Shown: positions 35,306-43,319 of the stretch, piece by piece
Numbering within the stretch: position 1 is the stretch's first letter
Layout of the letters: each line of letters opens with the position of its first letter
Program-made: the position numbers and the translations under genes
Notes under the pieces: model-generated
Database searches by the model: none
The model's input: only the letters and a program-made list of their open reading frames with translations
Told to the model about the DNA's origin: nothing
Assembly: GCF_047121295.1 (NCBI RefSeq)
Contig: NZ_CP139447.1
Coordinates: forward strand, 3,782,001-3,846,000
Source: Longispora sp047121295
Lineage (GTDB): Bacteria > Actinomycetota > Actinomycetes > Mycobacteriales > Micromonosporaceae
DNA length: 64,000 nucleotides
Direction: 5' to 3'

Positions 35306-36879
35306 GGGGCCACCCCGCCGGTCGGCGCCGCACCGGTCCTGGCGGCGGACGTGTCGGCGGCCCGGGCAGCCGGCGATGCGGGGTCGGCGGTCGGCGCGCC
35401 GGACACGGACGGGCCGGCGTCGGCCGTGTCCGCAGCGGTGGCGGGCGCGAGGGGTTCGACCTCGTCCGGGGAGAAGTACAGGTAGCGGCCGTGCCAGCGG
35501 TGCAGGTCGGCGGCCGGGTCGTCGTCGAGGGTGACGGCCAGGTAGCGCACGTCGTCCACGTCGAGCAGCACCGCCTCCACCGTCGCGTCCCGGCCGACGA
35601 GGAACAGGTCCTGCGCGTCGGAGCGGCGCGCGCCGGGGCGCAGCCGGACCCGGGTGCCCTTGGCCACCGCCACGCCCGCGACGACGACGCTGTCGCGCTC
35701 CGGGTCCACGGACGCGTCCGCCGCCGGGTCCCACCACGGGGCGACACCCGGGTCGAAGAGACCCACCTGGGCGGTGGCCGGATCGAAGGTCGGGTCGGGC
35801 GCTTCGGCCCAGCTGGTCGGGCCCGCCCCGGCCCGGGCCGCGCCGCCCGAGGAGGAGGCGCCCGCCGTGGCCCGGCGCAGGTAGCGGACCGCGCCGTGCA
35901 GCCGGTCCAGCACCTCGGCGGGCATCGTGTCCACCCGGTCCAGGATCGCGCCGGCCCGCTCGTCGGTGGCTCGGGCCTCGCGCTTCTCCGCGTCGGTCAG
36001 CGTCATCGTGCGCAGGGTCAGGATCTCGTCGATCTCGAGGGCGTCGAACAGGTCCCCGGGGCTCTCGGGCGCGATCTGCGGGTGGTCGTACAGGATGATC
36101 GGCGAGGAGAGCACGACCTCGCGGCCGGGCTCGCCGACGAGTACCGGATAGGTGTGTTCGTTGTGGCAGGCGGCCGCCGCCGGCCGGGCCCACTCCGGCG
36201 GCTCCAGCAGCGAGACGAAGGTGCCGCGCTCGGCGGCGAGCAGGGTGTGCGCGGAGATCAGCGCCCGGCGCAGGGCCCGGTCCCGCCCGGGGCGGCCGTC
36301 GCCGGCGGAGGCGTTGGCGACCCGGACCCGCAGCTTGAGCAGGCCGTACGGGCCGTCGAACCGGTCGGCGGACACGTGCACGTCGAGCCGGACCGGCCAT
36401 CGGCGGCGGACGAGCCGGCCGACCTCGGTGCCGGTCGCGTCGAGCACGGGTTCCACGTCGCGGCCCTCGGGGATGTCGAACCGGATCACCCGTTCCTCGT
36501 CGAGCAGGTCGTGCACCGTCAGGGCGGCGTCGCACTCCCGGTCGACGGCCTCCTCCCAGCTGAGCAGGTCGCGGCCGTCGACGGTCAGCGCGTCGACGGG
36601 CACATAGCCCACAGGGTCGCGGCGCTCGACCGTGCGCGCCTGCAACTGCAGGAACCGGACCCGGAGCCGGACCGCCGCCCCCGGGCGGGGCTCCAGCAGG
36701 CACTCCGTCACCGAGGCGGCCGGCTCGCCGCTCGCGGCGGCGTACCGGGGCGGCACGAGCACCCCGAACTGCCAGCGCGCCTGGTTCTTGGCGGCCGACG
36801 CCCGGTACGGATACAGCAGGTAGCCCTCGTAGAGGACGGCGTCGGCGACCCGCAGCGCGGTGTCGAACACCCCGGTCAC
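35302..36879 (-). CDS. 525-residue protein of group 1h hydrogenase operon, unknown
   Basis: A large cytoplasmic protein without signal peptide or membrane helix and without a motif I can assign. The first 340 residues are ordered (for example VLYEGYLLYPYRASAAKNQARWQFGVLVPP, shown in part near 14-35, and HNEHTYPVLVGEPG near 240), then an Ala/Gly/Ser linker, then a beta-rich domain near 390-480, and a Pro/Ala-rich tail. GTG 36879 overlaps the upstream stop as GTGA. The start LYPYRxSxxKN is reminiscent of large conserved proteins in actinobacterial high-affinity hydrogenase loci. A role in assembly or in bringing partners together is plausible. Confidence 0.65.
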   Translation of the reverse strand: MTGVFDTALRVADAVLYEGYLLYPYRASAAKNQARWQFGVLVPPRYAAASGEPAASVTECLLEPRPGAAVRLRVRFLQLQARTVERRDPVGYVPVDALTVDGRDLLSWEEAVDRECDAALTVHDLLDEERVIRFDIPEGRDVEPVLDATGTEVGRLVRRRWPVRLDVHVSADRFDGPYGLLKLRVRVANASAGDGRPGRDRALRRALISAHTLLAAERGTFVSLLEPPEWARPAAAACHNEHTYPVLVGEPGREVVLSSPIILYDHPQIAPESPGDLFDALEIDEILTLRTMTLTDAEKREARATDERAGAILDRVDTMPAEVLDRLHGAVRYLRRATAGASSSGGAARAGAGPTSWAEAPDPTFDPATAQVGLFDPGVAPWWDPAADASVDPERDSVVVAGVAVAKGTRVRLRPGARRSDAQDLFLVGRDATVEAVLLDVDDVRYLAVTLDDDPAADLHRWHGRYLYFSPDEVEPLAPATAADTADAGPSVSGAPTADPASPAARAADTSAARTGAAPTGGVAP

Positions 36880-37517
36880 GGCGCGACCCCCGCCCGCTCG
36901 CCCAGCAGGGCCTCCAGGGTCTCGTCCCAGCCGGTCAGCCCCGCCGAGGAGCGGTAGTTCTGCAGCGCGCTGAGCGTGTCGCGGCGCAGCCGGATCCAGC
37001 CGCCGCCGGGGAAGTACAGGTCCATCAGCTCCCGCCAGACGGCCACCGGCAGCCGGTAGCGGGCCTCGTGGTGCCACGGCACCTGTTCCACGGACAGGCC
37101 GCCCGGGCCGGTGGTGAACACCGTGCCGCTGAACAGGAACACCAGCGGGACCTCCCCGTCGTCGAGCGCGTGCAGGTATTTGGCCGAGGCGACCTCGAAG
37201 TCGTAGGTGACCGGCACGGCCAGGGTCACGTCGGTGCCGCCCTCGAAGCCGGCGACCAGGGTCGAGCACTGGGCGAACTGGAGCGGTTGCAGGGTGCTCC
37301 CCCACCGGGCCGGCTCGCCGAACACGTCGTTGAGCAGCTCCGTCTCGGCGGGGGCGTAGTGCCGGCCCCGGGGTTCGATCCGCAGCTGGCAGCGCAGGGC
37401 CAGGGCGTGCACCCGGGCACCGGTGGACTCGCCGATCCGCAGGGTGAACAGCAGGGTGGGCGCGGCGCCGTAGCGCTCGGGTCGGGCGTCGACACAGGCG
37501 AAGGACAGCTCGCTCAT
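36876..37517 (-). CDS. DUF6084-like protein of hydrogenase operon
   Basis: A 213-residue soluble protein, beta-rich in the first 160 residues and then helical (WRELMDLYFPGGGWIRLRRDTLSALQNYR segment near 163-191). It matches the pattern of the conserved partner protein found in actinobacterial group 1h hydrogenase operons and annotated as DUF6084; that naming is from memory and is tentative. There is no metal motif. It overlaps the genes on both sides by four bases. Confidence 0.65.
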   Translation of the reverse strand: MSELSFACVDARPERYGAAPTLLFTLRIGESTGARVHALALRCQLRIEPRGRHYAPAETELLNDVFGEPARWGSTLQPLQFAQCSTLVAGFEGGTDVTLAVPVTYDFEVASAKYLHALDDGEVPLVFLFSGTVFTTGPGGLSVEQVPWHHEARYRLPVAVWRELMDLYFPGGGWIRLRRDTLSALQNYRSSAGLTGWDETLEALLGERAGVAP

Positions 37518-38131
37518 CCGGTACCCACCACCCGGCTGCGGGCGCGCAGGTCCTCGAAGAACGTGTCGATCGCCGCCCACGCCTCGGTACCCCCGTCGAA
37601 GCCCTTCCAGTGGGTGCGGACCAGCCCGACGAGGCGGTAGCACGCGTCGATGGGGACCAGGTAGCACTCGGTGCCGGCCGGTTCCCGGCGGACCAGCACC
37701 GCCTCGACGTCGTCGGCGGGCGGCGGCAGGTGCGGGTTGGCGGCCAGCACCCGGTCCCAGGAGTCCACGTCCAGCAGGGACTCCGTCGCGCCGGCCGGGC
37801 TCGGGTAGAACGCGACCGTGCGGCCCAGCGCGGAGTTGCGGAACAGGAACGCCATCCGGACCGGGATCTGCAACGCGTCCCAGTCGGCGTCGGTGAGCGC
37901 GAACCCGGCGGCGCGCAGGTGCCGGTCGGGGACCCTGCGGTACCGGCCGCCGGCCGCGCCCTCCAGCGCGAACAGCGACGCGCAGTCCGGGCAGGCGCAC
38001 AGCAGGCCCCGGTTCTCGGTGTCCACGACGTGCGGGTGCCCGGCGAACAGGGTGCGGGCGCACATCTCGCACCGCTCCACCCGGGGCGTCGGCGGCAGGG
38101 GCGCCCGGAACCGGCGCAGGCCCGTGGTCAC
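37514..38131 (-). CDS. DUF5947-like zinc-ribbon protein of hydrogenase operon
   Basis: A 205-residue protein. Near residue 20 it has CEMC and about 25 residues later CACPDC, a four-cysteine zinc or rubredoxin-like site. The rest is alpha/beta, ending THWKGFDGGTEAWAAIDTFFEDLRAR. It resembles the DUF5947 protein that accompanies group 1h hydrogenases. It may be an electron-transfer or assembly factor. GTG 38131 overlaps the NifU-like stop as GTGA. Confidence 0.7.
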   Translation of the reverse strand: MTTGLRRFRAPLPPTPRVERCEMCARTLFAGHPHVVDTENRGLLCACPDCASLFALEGAAGGRYRRVPDRHLRAAGFALTDADWDALQIPVRMAFLFRNSALGRTVAFYPSPAGATESLLDVDSWDRVLAANPHLPPPADDVEAVLVRREPAGTECYLVPIDACYRLVGLVRTHWKGFDGGTEAWAAIDTFFEDLRARSRVVGTG

Positions 38132-38703
38132 GACCGCACCCCGGGCACCGGGCACTCCAGGTCGGCCAGGGGCAGGTCGGGGACCCGGGACGCGACGTAC
38201 CCGGGAGTGGGTTGGATCTGGAGCAGGGTGCCGCGCGCGGGCGGCGGGTCCACGGTGCCCGCGACGTCGACCCGGGTCACCTCCGGCGCGGCCCGGCGCA
38301 CGGCCGTCTCGATCGCCGTCGTCGCCGTGAGGGTGGACGACGGGCAGCCGTGGCAGGTGCCCTCCAGCCGCAGCCGGACGACGCCGTCGTCGTCCACGCC
38401 GAGGAGTTCCACGCCCCCGGCGTGCGAACCCAGGTAGGGCCGGACCTCCTCCAGGGCGGCGGCGACCCGCTGCGTCGTGTCCTGCGGGTGCAGGTCGTGC
38501 ACGACCAACAGCTCGGACACCACCGGGTCGGCGGCCAGCCGGTCGAGCACCCCGGTGTCGCGGGCCACGGCGGCGATCCTGGTCAGGGCCTCGCCGTACA
38601 GGCCGACGAGCAGGCGGACCAGCTCGTCGGCCTTCGCGGGATCGGTGCTTTCGGCGACCAGGCGCTCGATCCGGGTACCGGTGTCCGCGACGTCGTATGC
38701 CAT
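38128..38703 (-). CDS. NifU C-terminal-domain protein
   Basis: A 191-residue protein with an N-terminal helical region and a NifU/Nfu Fe-S scaffold domain. The scaffold motif is EGTCHGCPSSTLTATTAIE near residue 123, with the CxxC that binds a transient [4Fe-4S] cluster. It lies just after the large-subunit gene, separated by 11 bp, and probably supplies clusters for the small subunit. A short C-terminal extension (PTPGYVASRVPDLP) is shared by relatives in hydrogenase loci. Confidence 0.85.
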   Translation of the reverse strand: MAYDVADTGTRIERLVAESTDPAKADELVRLLVGLYGEALTRIAAVARDTGVLDRLAADPVVSELLVVHDLHPQDTTQRVAAALEEVRPYLGSHAGGVELLGVDDDGVVRLRLEGTCHGCPSSTLTATTAIETAVRRAAPEVTRVDVAGTVDPPPARGTLLQIQPTPGYVASRVPDLPLADLECPVPGVRS

Positions 38704-38714
38704 GCCAGCCCCGC

Positions 38715-40502
38715 TCAGACGGCGTTCATCATCGTGGGCGAGTGCATCTTCTGCAGCGTCTTCCCGTCGCCGAGGTACATGTGCACCCCGCACGGCAGGC
38801 ACGGGTCGAAGCTGCGGACGGCGCGCATGATGTCGATGCCCTTGAAGTTCTCGGGCGTGTTCTCCTCGAAGATCGGCGTGTTCTGCACCGCGTCCTCGTA
38901 CGGCCCGGGCGTGCCGAACGAGTCGCGCACGCTCCCGTTCCACGGCGTCGGCGGGTACGGGTGGTAGTTGGCGATCTTCCCGTCCCGGATGACCATGTGG
39001 TGCGACAGCACGCCCCGGACGGCCTCGGTGAAGCCGACGCTGACCGCCTCGTCGGGGACCGTGAACGGCGCCCAGGTGTCGGTGCGCCCGGCCCGGATCT
39101 CGACCAGCGCCTTCTCCACGAAGTGCAGCGCGGCGGCGGCCATGTACGCCTGGAAGTACGTCCGGGCCCGGTTGCGTTCCAGGGCGTTGCTCCACTGCGG
39201 GATCTTCCACTCGAAGCTGACCTCGGGCTTCGTCATGGTCTTCGGCAGGTTGATCTGCACGCTGTGCCCGGTGGACACCACGTACCCGCCGATGTTCACC
39301 AGGCCGGCCAGGGCCGTGGACCACAGCCGGGCGATCGGGCCGCCGCCGGTGTCCAGGGCCAGGTGGTCGGTGCCGTCGAACCAGCGCGGCGACATCACCC
39401 AGCTGTAGTTGTCCCCGAAGTCGCGCTTCTGCGGATGCGGGATGGTGTGCTGGTTCCACGGGTGCCGGGGGTCGACCGGGTTGCCCAGCGGGTCGTGGGT
39501 GACGAACTGCTCGCGGCCGACCCAGTCGTCGTAGTAGGAGCTGCCCAGCAGGATCCGGATGCCCAGGTTGATGTCCACGAGATCGGTGGTCACCAGCCGG
39601 CCGTCGACCACGACCCCCGGGTGACGAACATCTTCCGGCCCCAGTTGGTCATGTTCTCGTACCGGAAGTCGCAGTGCTCCGGGTCGTTCAGGCTCCCCCA
39701 GCAGCCCAGCAGCACCCGGCGGCGGCCGACCTCCTCGTAGCCGGGCAGGGCCTGGTAGAAGAAGTCGAACAGGTCGTCGTGCATGGGGACGACCTTCTTC
39801 ATGAACTCCACGTAGCGCATCAGCCGGGACAGGTAGTCGGTGAACAGCTGGATGGTGGCCACCGTGCCCACGCCGCCCGGGTACAGGGTGGAGGGGTGCA
39901 CGTGCCGCCCCTCCATCAGGCAGAACATCTCCCGGGTCATCCGCGACACCTGCAACGCCTCGCGGTAGAACTCGCCTTCGAGCGGGTTGAGCGAGCGCAT
40001 GATGTCGGCGATGGTCCGGTAGCCGTGCTCGGCGGCGTGCGGGGAGACGGTGTTCTCGGCGAGCGCGAGGACGCCCGGGTTGGTCTCCTTGACCATGCGT
40101 TCGCAGTAGTCGACGCCGACCAGGTTCTCCTGGAAGATGTTGTGGTCGAACATGTACTCGGCCGACTCGCCCAGGTTGATGATCCACTCGGCGAGGTGCG
40201 GCGGACGTACCCCGTAGGCCATGTTCTGGTTGTAGACCGAGCACGTGGCGTGGTTGTCCCCGCAGATCCCGCAGATCCGGCTCGTGATGAAGTGCGCGTC
40301 GCGGGGATCCTTGCCCTTCATGAAGATGCTGTAGCCCCGGAACACCGACGAGTGTGCTGTAGCACTCGGCGACGGTCTTGTTCGCCCAGTCGATCTTCGT
40401 GTAGATGCCGAGGCTGCCGACGATCCGGGTGATCGGGTCCCAGGCCATCTCGATCAGACCGTCGCCGGGCCGTTCCACCGGAGCCTTCTTGGTACTGGTC
40501 AT
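38715..40502 (-). pseudogene. hhyL: [NiFe] hydrogenase large subunit, group 1h type, two indels as sequenced
   Basis: About 595 residues once one extra base (40351-40356) and one missing base (39614-39620) are corrected; as sequenced it is broken in three frames. The L1 motif is RICGICGDNHATCS near residue 70 and the C-terminal L2 motif is DPCLPCGVHMYLGDG, giving the four cysteines that hold Ni and Fe. Processing after GVH would release a C-terminal peptide of about 20 residues ending MNAV. The ECYST-SSVFRGYSIFMKGKDPRDAHF block is typical of the oxygen-tolerant, high-affinity actinobacterial enzyme that scavenges atmospheric H2. Starts at ATG 40502, overlapping the small-subunit stop. Confidence 0.9.
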
Positions 40503-41554
40503 CGGGCGCTGCCTTTCGGACGCTGGTATCCGGTGTCGAGCTCGTCGCCCGTGTGCCGCCAGTGCGGTTCCTTGTCGAGCGTGCGGGCCGTGAAGCCGCG
40601 CAGGAAGCGCACCACCCCGCCCGAGACGTTGCTGACCGTGGACGACACCTTCGCGCCGGGCGGCTCGTCCATGAACGGCATGAACTTGTCCGGGAAGCCG
40701 GGCATCGTGCAGCCGATGCAGATCCCGCCCACGTTCGGGCAGCCGCCGATGCCGTTGATCCAGCCGCGTTTGGGCACGTTGCACTTGACGACCGGGCCCC
40801 AGCAGCCGAGCTTGACGATGCACTTCGGCGAGCCGTACTCCGTGGCGAACTGGCCCTGCTCGTAGTACCCGGCCCGGTCGCAGCCCTCGTGCACGGTCGC
40901 GCCGAACAGCCACTGCGGGCGCAGGTGCTCGTCCAGCGGGATCATCGGGGCCTGGCCGGTGGCCTGGTAGAGCAGGTAGAGGATCGTCTCGGACAGGTTG
41001 TCGGGCTGGATCGGGCAGCCGGGCACGCACACGATCGGGATGCCGGCCTTCGACGTCCACTCCCAGCCGAGGTAGTCGGGCACGCCCATCGCCCCGGTCG
41101 GGTTGCCGGCCATCGCGTGGATCCCGCCGTACGTCGCGCAGGTGCCCACCGCGAGGACCACCAGCGCCTTCGGGGCGAGCCGGTCCAGCCACTCGCTGGT
41201 GGTCATGGGCTGGCCGGTGGCGGGATCGTTGCCGAAGCCGCACCAGTACCCCTCGTCCTTGATCGCCTCGTTCGGGATCGACCCCTCGATGACCAGGACG
41301 AACGGCTCCAGCTCGCCCCGGTCGGCCTTGTGGAACCACTCGATGAACGTGTCGGCGCCCTTGTCCGGGCCGCACTCGTAGTCGATCAGCGGCCAGTGCA
41401 CCGCCACTTTCGGCAGCCCGGGCAGCGCGCTGAGCGCGATCTCCTCGATGCTCGGCTGGGTCGCGGCCGTCAGGGCCACCGAGTCCCCGTCGCAGCTCAG
41501 TCCGGCGTTGATCCACAGAATGTGGACGACCGGGTCCTCCGTCAGTGTCGCCAT
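40499..41554 (-). CDS. hhyS: [NiFe] hydrogenase small subunit, group 1h type
   Basis: A 351-residue small subunit with three Fe-S clusters. Near the N-terminus is GLSCDGDSVAL (C21 and D24): family structures show three Cys and one Asp at the proximal cluster, which fits here. Further ligands are GTCATYGG, VCVPGCPIQ, HEGCDRAGYYEQGQF, and the run of cysteines in KCIVKLGCWGPVVKCN and GGCPNVGGICIGCTMPGFPD. No Tat signal exists, so the enzyme stays in the cytoplasm or at the inner face of the membrane. ATG 41554 is used; GTG 41557 is also possible. It overlaps genes on both sides. Confidence 0.95.
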   Translation of the reverse strand: MATLTEDPVVHILWINAGLSCDGDSVALTAATQPSIEEIALSALPGLPKVAVHWPLIDYECGPDKGADTFIEWFHKADRGELEPFVLVIEGSIPNEAIKDEGYWCGFGNDPATGQPMTTSEWLDRLAPKALVVLAVGTCATYGGIHAMAGNPTGAMGVPDYLGWEWTSKAGIPIVCVPGCPIQPDNLSETILYLLYQATGQAPMIPLDEHLRPQWLFGATVHEGCDRAGYYEQGQFATEYGSPKCIVKLGCWGPVVKCNVPKRGWINGIGGCPNVGGICIGCTMPGFPDKFMPFMDEPPGAKVSSTVSNVSGGVVRFLRGFTARTLDKEPHWRHTGDELDTGYQRPKGSAR

Positions 41555-42240
41555 CACACCTCACCCCCAGGTTGTCCGCGCGCCGGTGCCGGAGCGCGGC
41601 GGTCGAGGTAGCCGAGGACCAGGTGCCACAGGACGTGGTAGAGGGTGGTCTGGGCCTCCTGGATCCTGTGTACCGAGGCGGACGGCACCACGAACAGGTG
41701 GTCGATCGTGTCCAGCTCGGCCATCACGCCGCCCTGGCCGCCGGTGAGGCCCACGGTGCGCATCCCGCGCCGGTTCGCCTCGTCGAACGCGTGCACCAGG
41801 TTCTCCGAGTTGCCGCTGGTGGACAGCCCCAAGGCGATGTCGCCGGGCCGGCCGAACGCCGCGACCTGCCGGGCGAACACCACCTCGAAGCCGACGTCGT
41901 TGGACAGCGCGGTCACGACGGCGACGTCGCTGGTCAGCGCGATGGCCGGCAAGGCCCGCCGCCCGTCGCCCGGGTGCATGAACAGGGTCGCCAGGTCCTG
42001 GGCGTCGGTGCTGCTGCCGCCGTTGCCGAACGCGAGCAGCCGGCCGCCGGTCGCGAACGCCACGGCCAGGTCGTGCGCGCAGGCCAGCAGCCGGTCGCCG
42101 TCCCGGGCGAACAGGGCGTGCCGGACGGCCGTGATCTCCCGGGTCTTGTCGACGGTCGACTGCCGGACGGCGGCGAGCACGGACTGCACGTCGCCACTCG
42201 TGGCGTACAGGAACGGGTACAGCGACTCGATCGAGGTCAT
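41554..42240 (-). CDS. SIS-domain protein (GmhA-like) in hydrogenase operon
   Basis: A 228-residue SIS protein. The sugar-phosphate binding loop is LLAFGNGGSSTDAQDLATLFMHP near residue 68, and LGLSTSGNSENLVHAFDEA near 135 is the second SIS signature. It resembles sedoheptulose-7-phosphate isomerase GmhA. A paralogue lies three genes upstream at 42446-43066. The two flank a HypC-like gene, all overlapping, so they belong to the hydrogenase operon, though their role there is not established. Confidence 0.85.
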   Translation of the reverse strand: MTSIESLYPFLYATSGDVQSVLAAVRQSTVDKTREITAVRHALFARDGDRLLACAHDLAVAFATGGRLLAFGNGGSSTDAQDLATLFMHPGDGRRALPAIALTSDVAVVTALSNDVGFEVVFARQVAAFGRPGDIALGLSTSGNSENLVHAFDEANRRGMRTVGLTGGQGGVMAELDTIDHLFVVPSASVHRIQEAQTTLYHVLWHLVLGYLDRRAPAPARGQPGGEV

Positions 42241-42449
42241 GGCGCGGCCCTCAGGACCGCGATGGCCTCCTTGGCGTGCACGAGGACGGTGTCGCCGACG
42301 CGTGCGGTGACCAGCGCGACGCTGATCTCCTCCAGGCCCTCGTGTTCTCCCGGGTCGACCAGCGCCAGGCCGTCGTCGAGCAGTTCCACGATCCGGACCG
42401 GCACGGCCTGGTCGGAGCAGGTGACGCAGACGTCGTCGTGGCAGTTCAC
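42237..42449 (-). CDS. Second HypC-like protein
   Basis: A 70-residue HypC/HupF family protein: N-terminal NCHDDVCVTCSD in place of the usual MCLG start, followed by the barrel strands AVPVRIVELLDDGLALV and VGDTVLVHAKEAIAVL. The extra cysteines suggest a different metal or partner. GTG 42449 overlaps the upstream SIS gene as GTGA. It may be a chaperone specific for the large subunit, beside the general HypC encoded downstream. Confidence 0.85.
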   Translation of the reverse strand: MNCHDDVCVTCSDQAVPVRIVELLDDGLALVDPGEHEGLEEISVALVTARVGDTVLVHAKEAIAVLRAAP

Positions 42450-43066
42450 AGCACCACCGCCGGGCCGAGGACGCCGGGCTGCTCGAGGAAGACGTGGGTC
42501 AGCTCCCACAGGATGTGGTACGTCGTCACGTGCACCTCCTTGACCACCCGGGGATCGGTCGACCGGGCCACCAGCGCGTGCGCCACGGCCGGGCTGACCG
42601 CCAGGGCCCCGCCGTCGCCGCCGGTGAGCGCGACGGTGAGCAGGCCGCGCCGGTGGGCCTCCTCCAGCCCGCGCAGCACGCTCGCGCACCGGCCGTCGGC
42701 GGAGATGCCCAGCGCGATGTCCCCGGGGTCGGCGAGCAGGCCGAGCTGGTGGGCGAACACCTCGTCGATGCCCTCGTGGTCGGCGATGCCGGTGAGGGTG
42801 GCGACGTCGGCGGTCAGCGACAGCGCGGGCAGCGCGCGCTTGCCGACGATCACGGGATGGACGAACTCGACGGAGACGTGCTGGGCGTCGGTGGCTTGCA
42901 GTCCGGTGCCGAAGACGATCAGCTTGCCGCCGGCGTGGAAGCGGGCGGCCATCGCGTGGCAGGCCTCGGCGACCCGGCCGGCGTCGGCGGCCAGGGCCTC
43001 GACCGGGGCGTCGCGCTCGGCGAGCAGCCCGGTGAGGACGGACGCCGACGACGATGGTTGGGCCAT
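42446..43066 (-). CDS. SIS-domain protein, first gene of hydrogenase operon
   Basis: A 206-residue SIS protein paralogous to the product of 41554-42240. The first loop reads VFGTGLQATDAQHVSVEFVHP and the second ALGISADGRCASVLRGLEEA: the serines of the sugar-binding GNGGS and STSGNS motifs are lost, so catalysis is doubtful. ATG 43066 has GAGGAAGG six bases upstream. It heads the 15-gene operon that runs to hypE, and a short palindrome precedes it. Confidence 0.82.
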   Translation of the reverse strand: MAQPSSSASVLTGLLAERDAPVEALAADAGRVAEACHAMAARFHAGGKLIVFGTGLQATDAQHVSVEFVHPVIVGKRALPALSLTADVATLTGIADHEGIDEVFAHQLGLLADPGDIALGISADGRCASVLRGLEEAHRRGLLTVALTGGDGGALAVSPAVAHALVARSTDPRVVKEVHVTTYHILWELTHVFLEQPGVLGPAVVL

Positions 43067-43082
43067 CGCAAGCCTTCCTCGC

Positions 43083-43097
43083 AGGGGCATGGCCCCT
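43083..43097. promoter_or_regulatory. Palindrome in the leader of the hydrogenase operon
   Basis: Perfect inverted repeat AGGGGC-ATG-GCCCCT, 16 bp upstream of the first start codon of the hydrogenase operon. It could be an operator or a leader hairpin just before the ribosome-binding site. Confidence 0.35.
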
Positions 43098-43270
43098 CGG
43101 CGGACACGGCCACTGCGATTCGTGCAGCTCAGGCGATAATATCGGCGAAATCTGGTCAAGGGGTGCGAACCGCGAATGCGGCCGGAGGGTCCGATTCGGG
43201 GAGTCGGGGCCCCGCCGCCCGGGGACTGTGGACGGCGGGACGCGGCTCCGGCTCCGCCAAGCGGCCCGCC

Positions 43271-43296
43271 CGCCGCCGGGCGCGTGCCCGGCGGCG
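43271..43296 (-). terminator. Hairpin after the dehydratase gene
   Basis: Perfect 11-bp stem CGCCGCCGGGC with its complement around a GCGT loop, 23 bp beyond the stop at 43320 on the minus strand. It separates that gene from the hydrogenase operon promoter. Confidence 0.6.
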
Positions 43297-43319
43297 AAGC
43301 GTGCCCGGCGGCTGGCGGC

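Noticed and set aside
39614..40356. Programmed frameshifting in the hydrogenase large subunit
   Set aside because: The two shifts cancel, lack slippery heptamers with downstream structure, and resemble the other indels in the window.
38715..41564. 949-residue minus frame spanning both hydrogenase subunits
   Set aside because: It is a chance open frame: small subunit out of frame, then parts of the large subunit in frame because of the indels.
43271..43296. Regulatory palindrome for the hydrogenase operon
   Set aside because: It follows the stop of the dehydratase gene and has an 11-bp stem with a 4-base loop, so a terminator is the better explanation.
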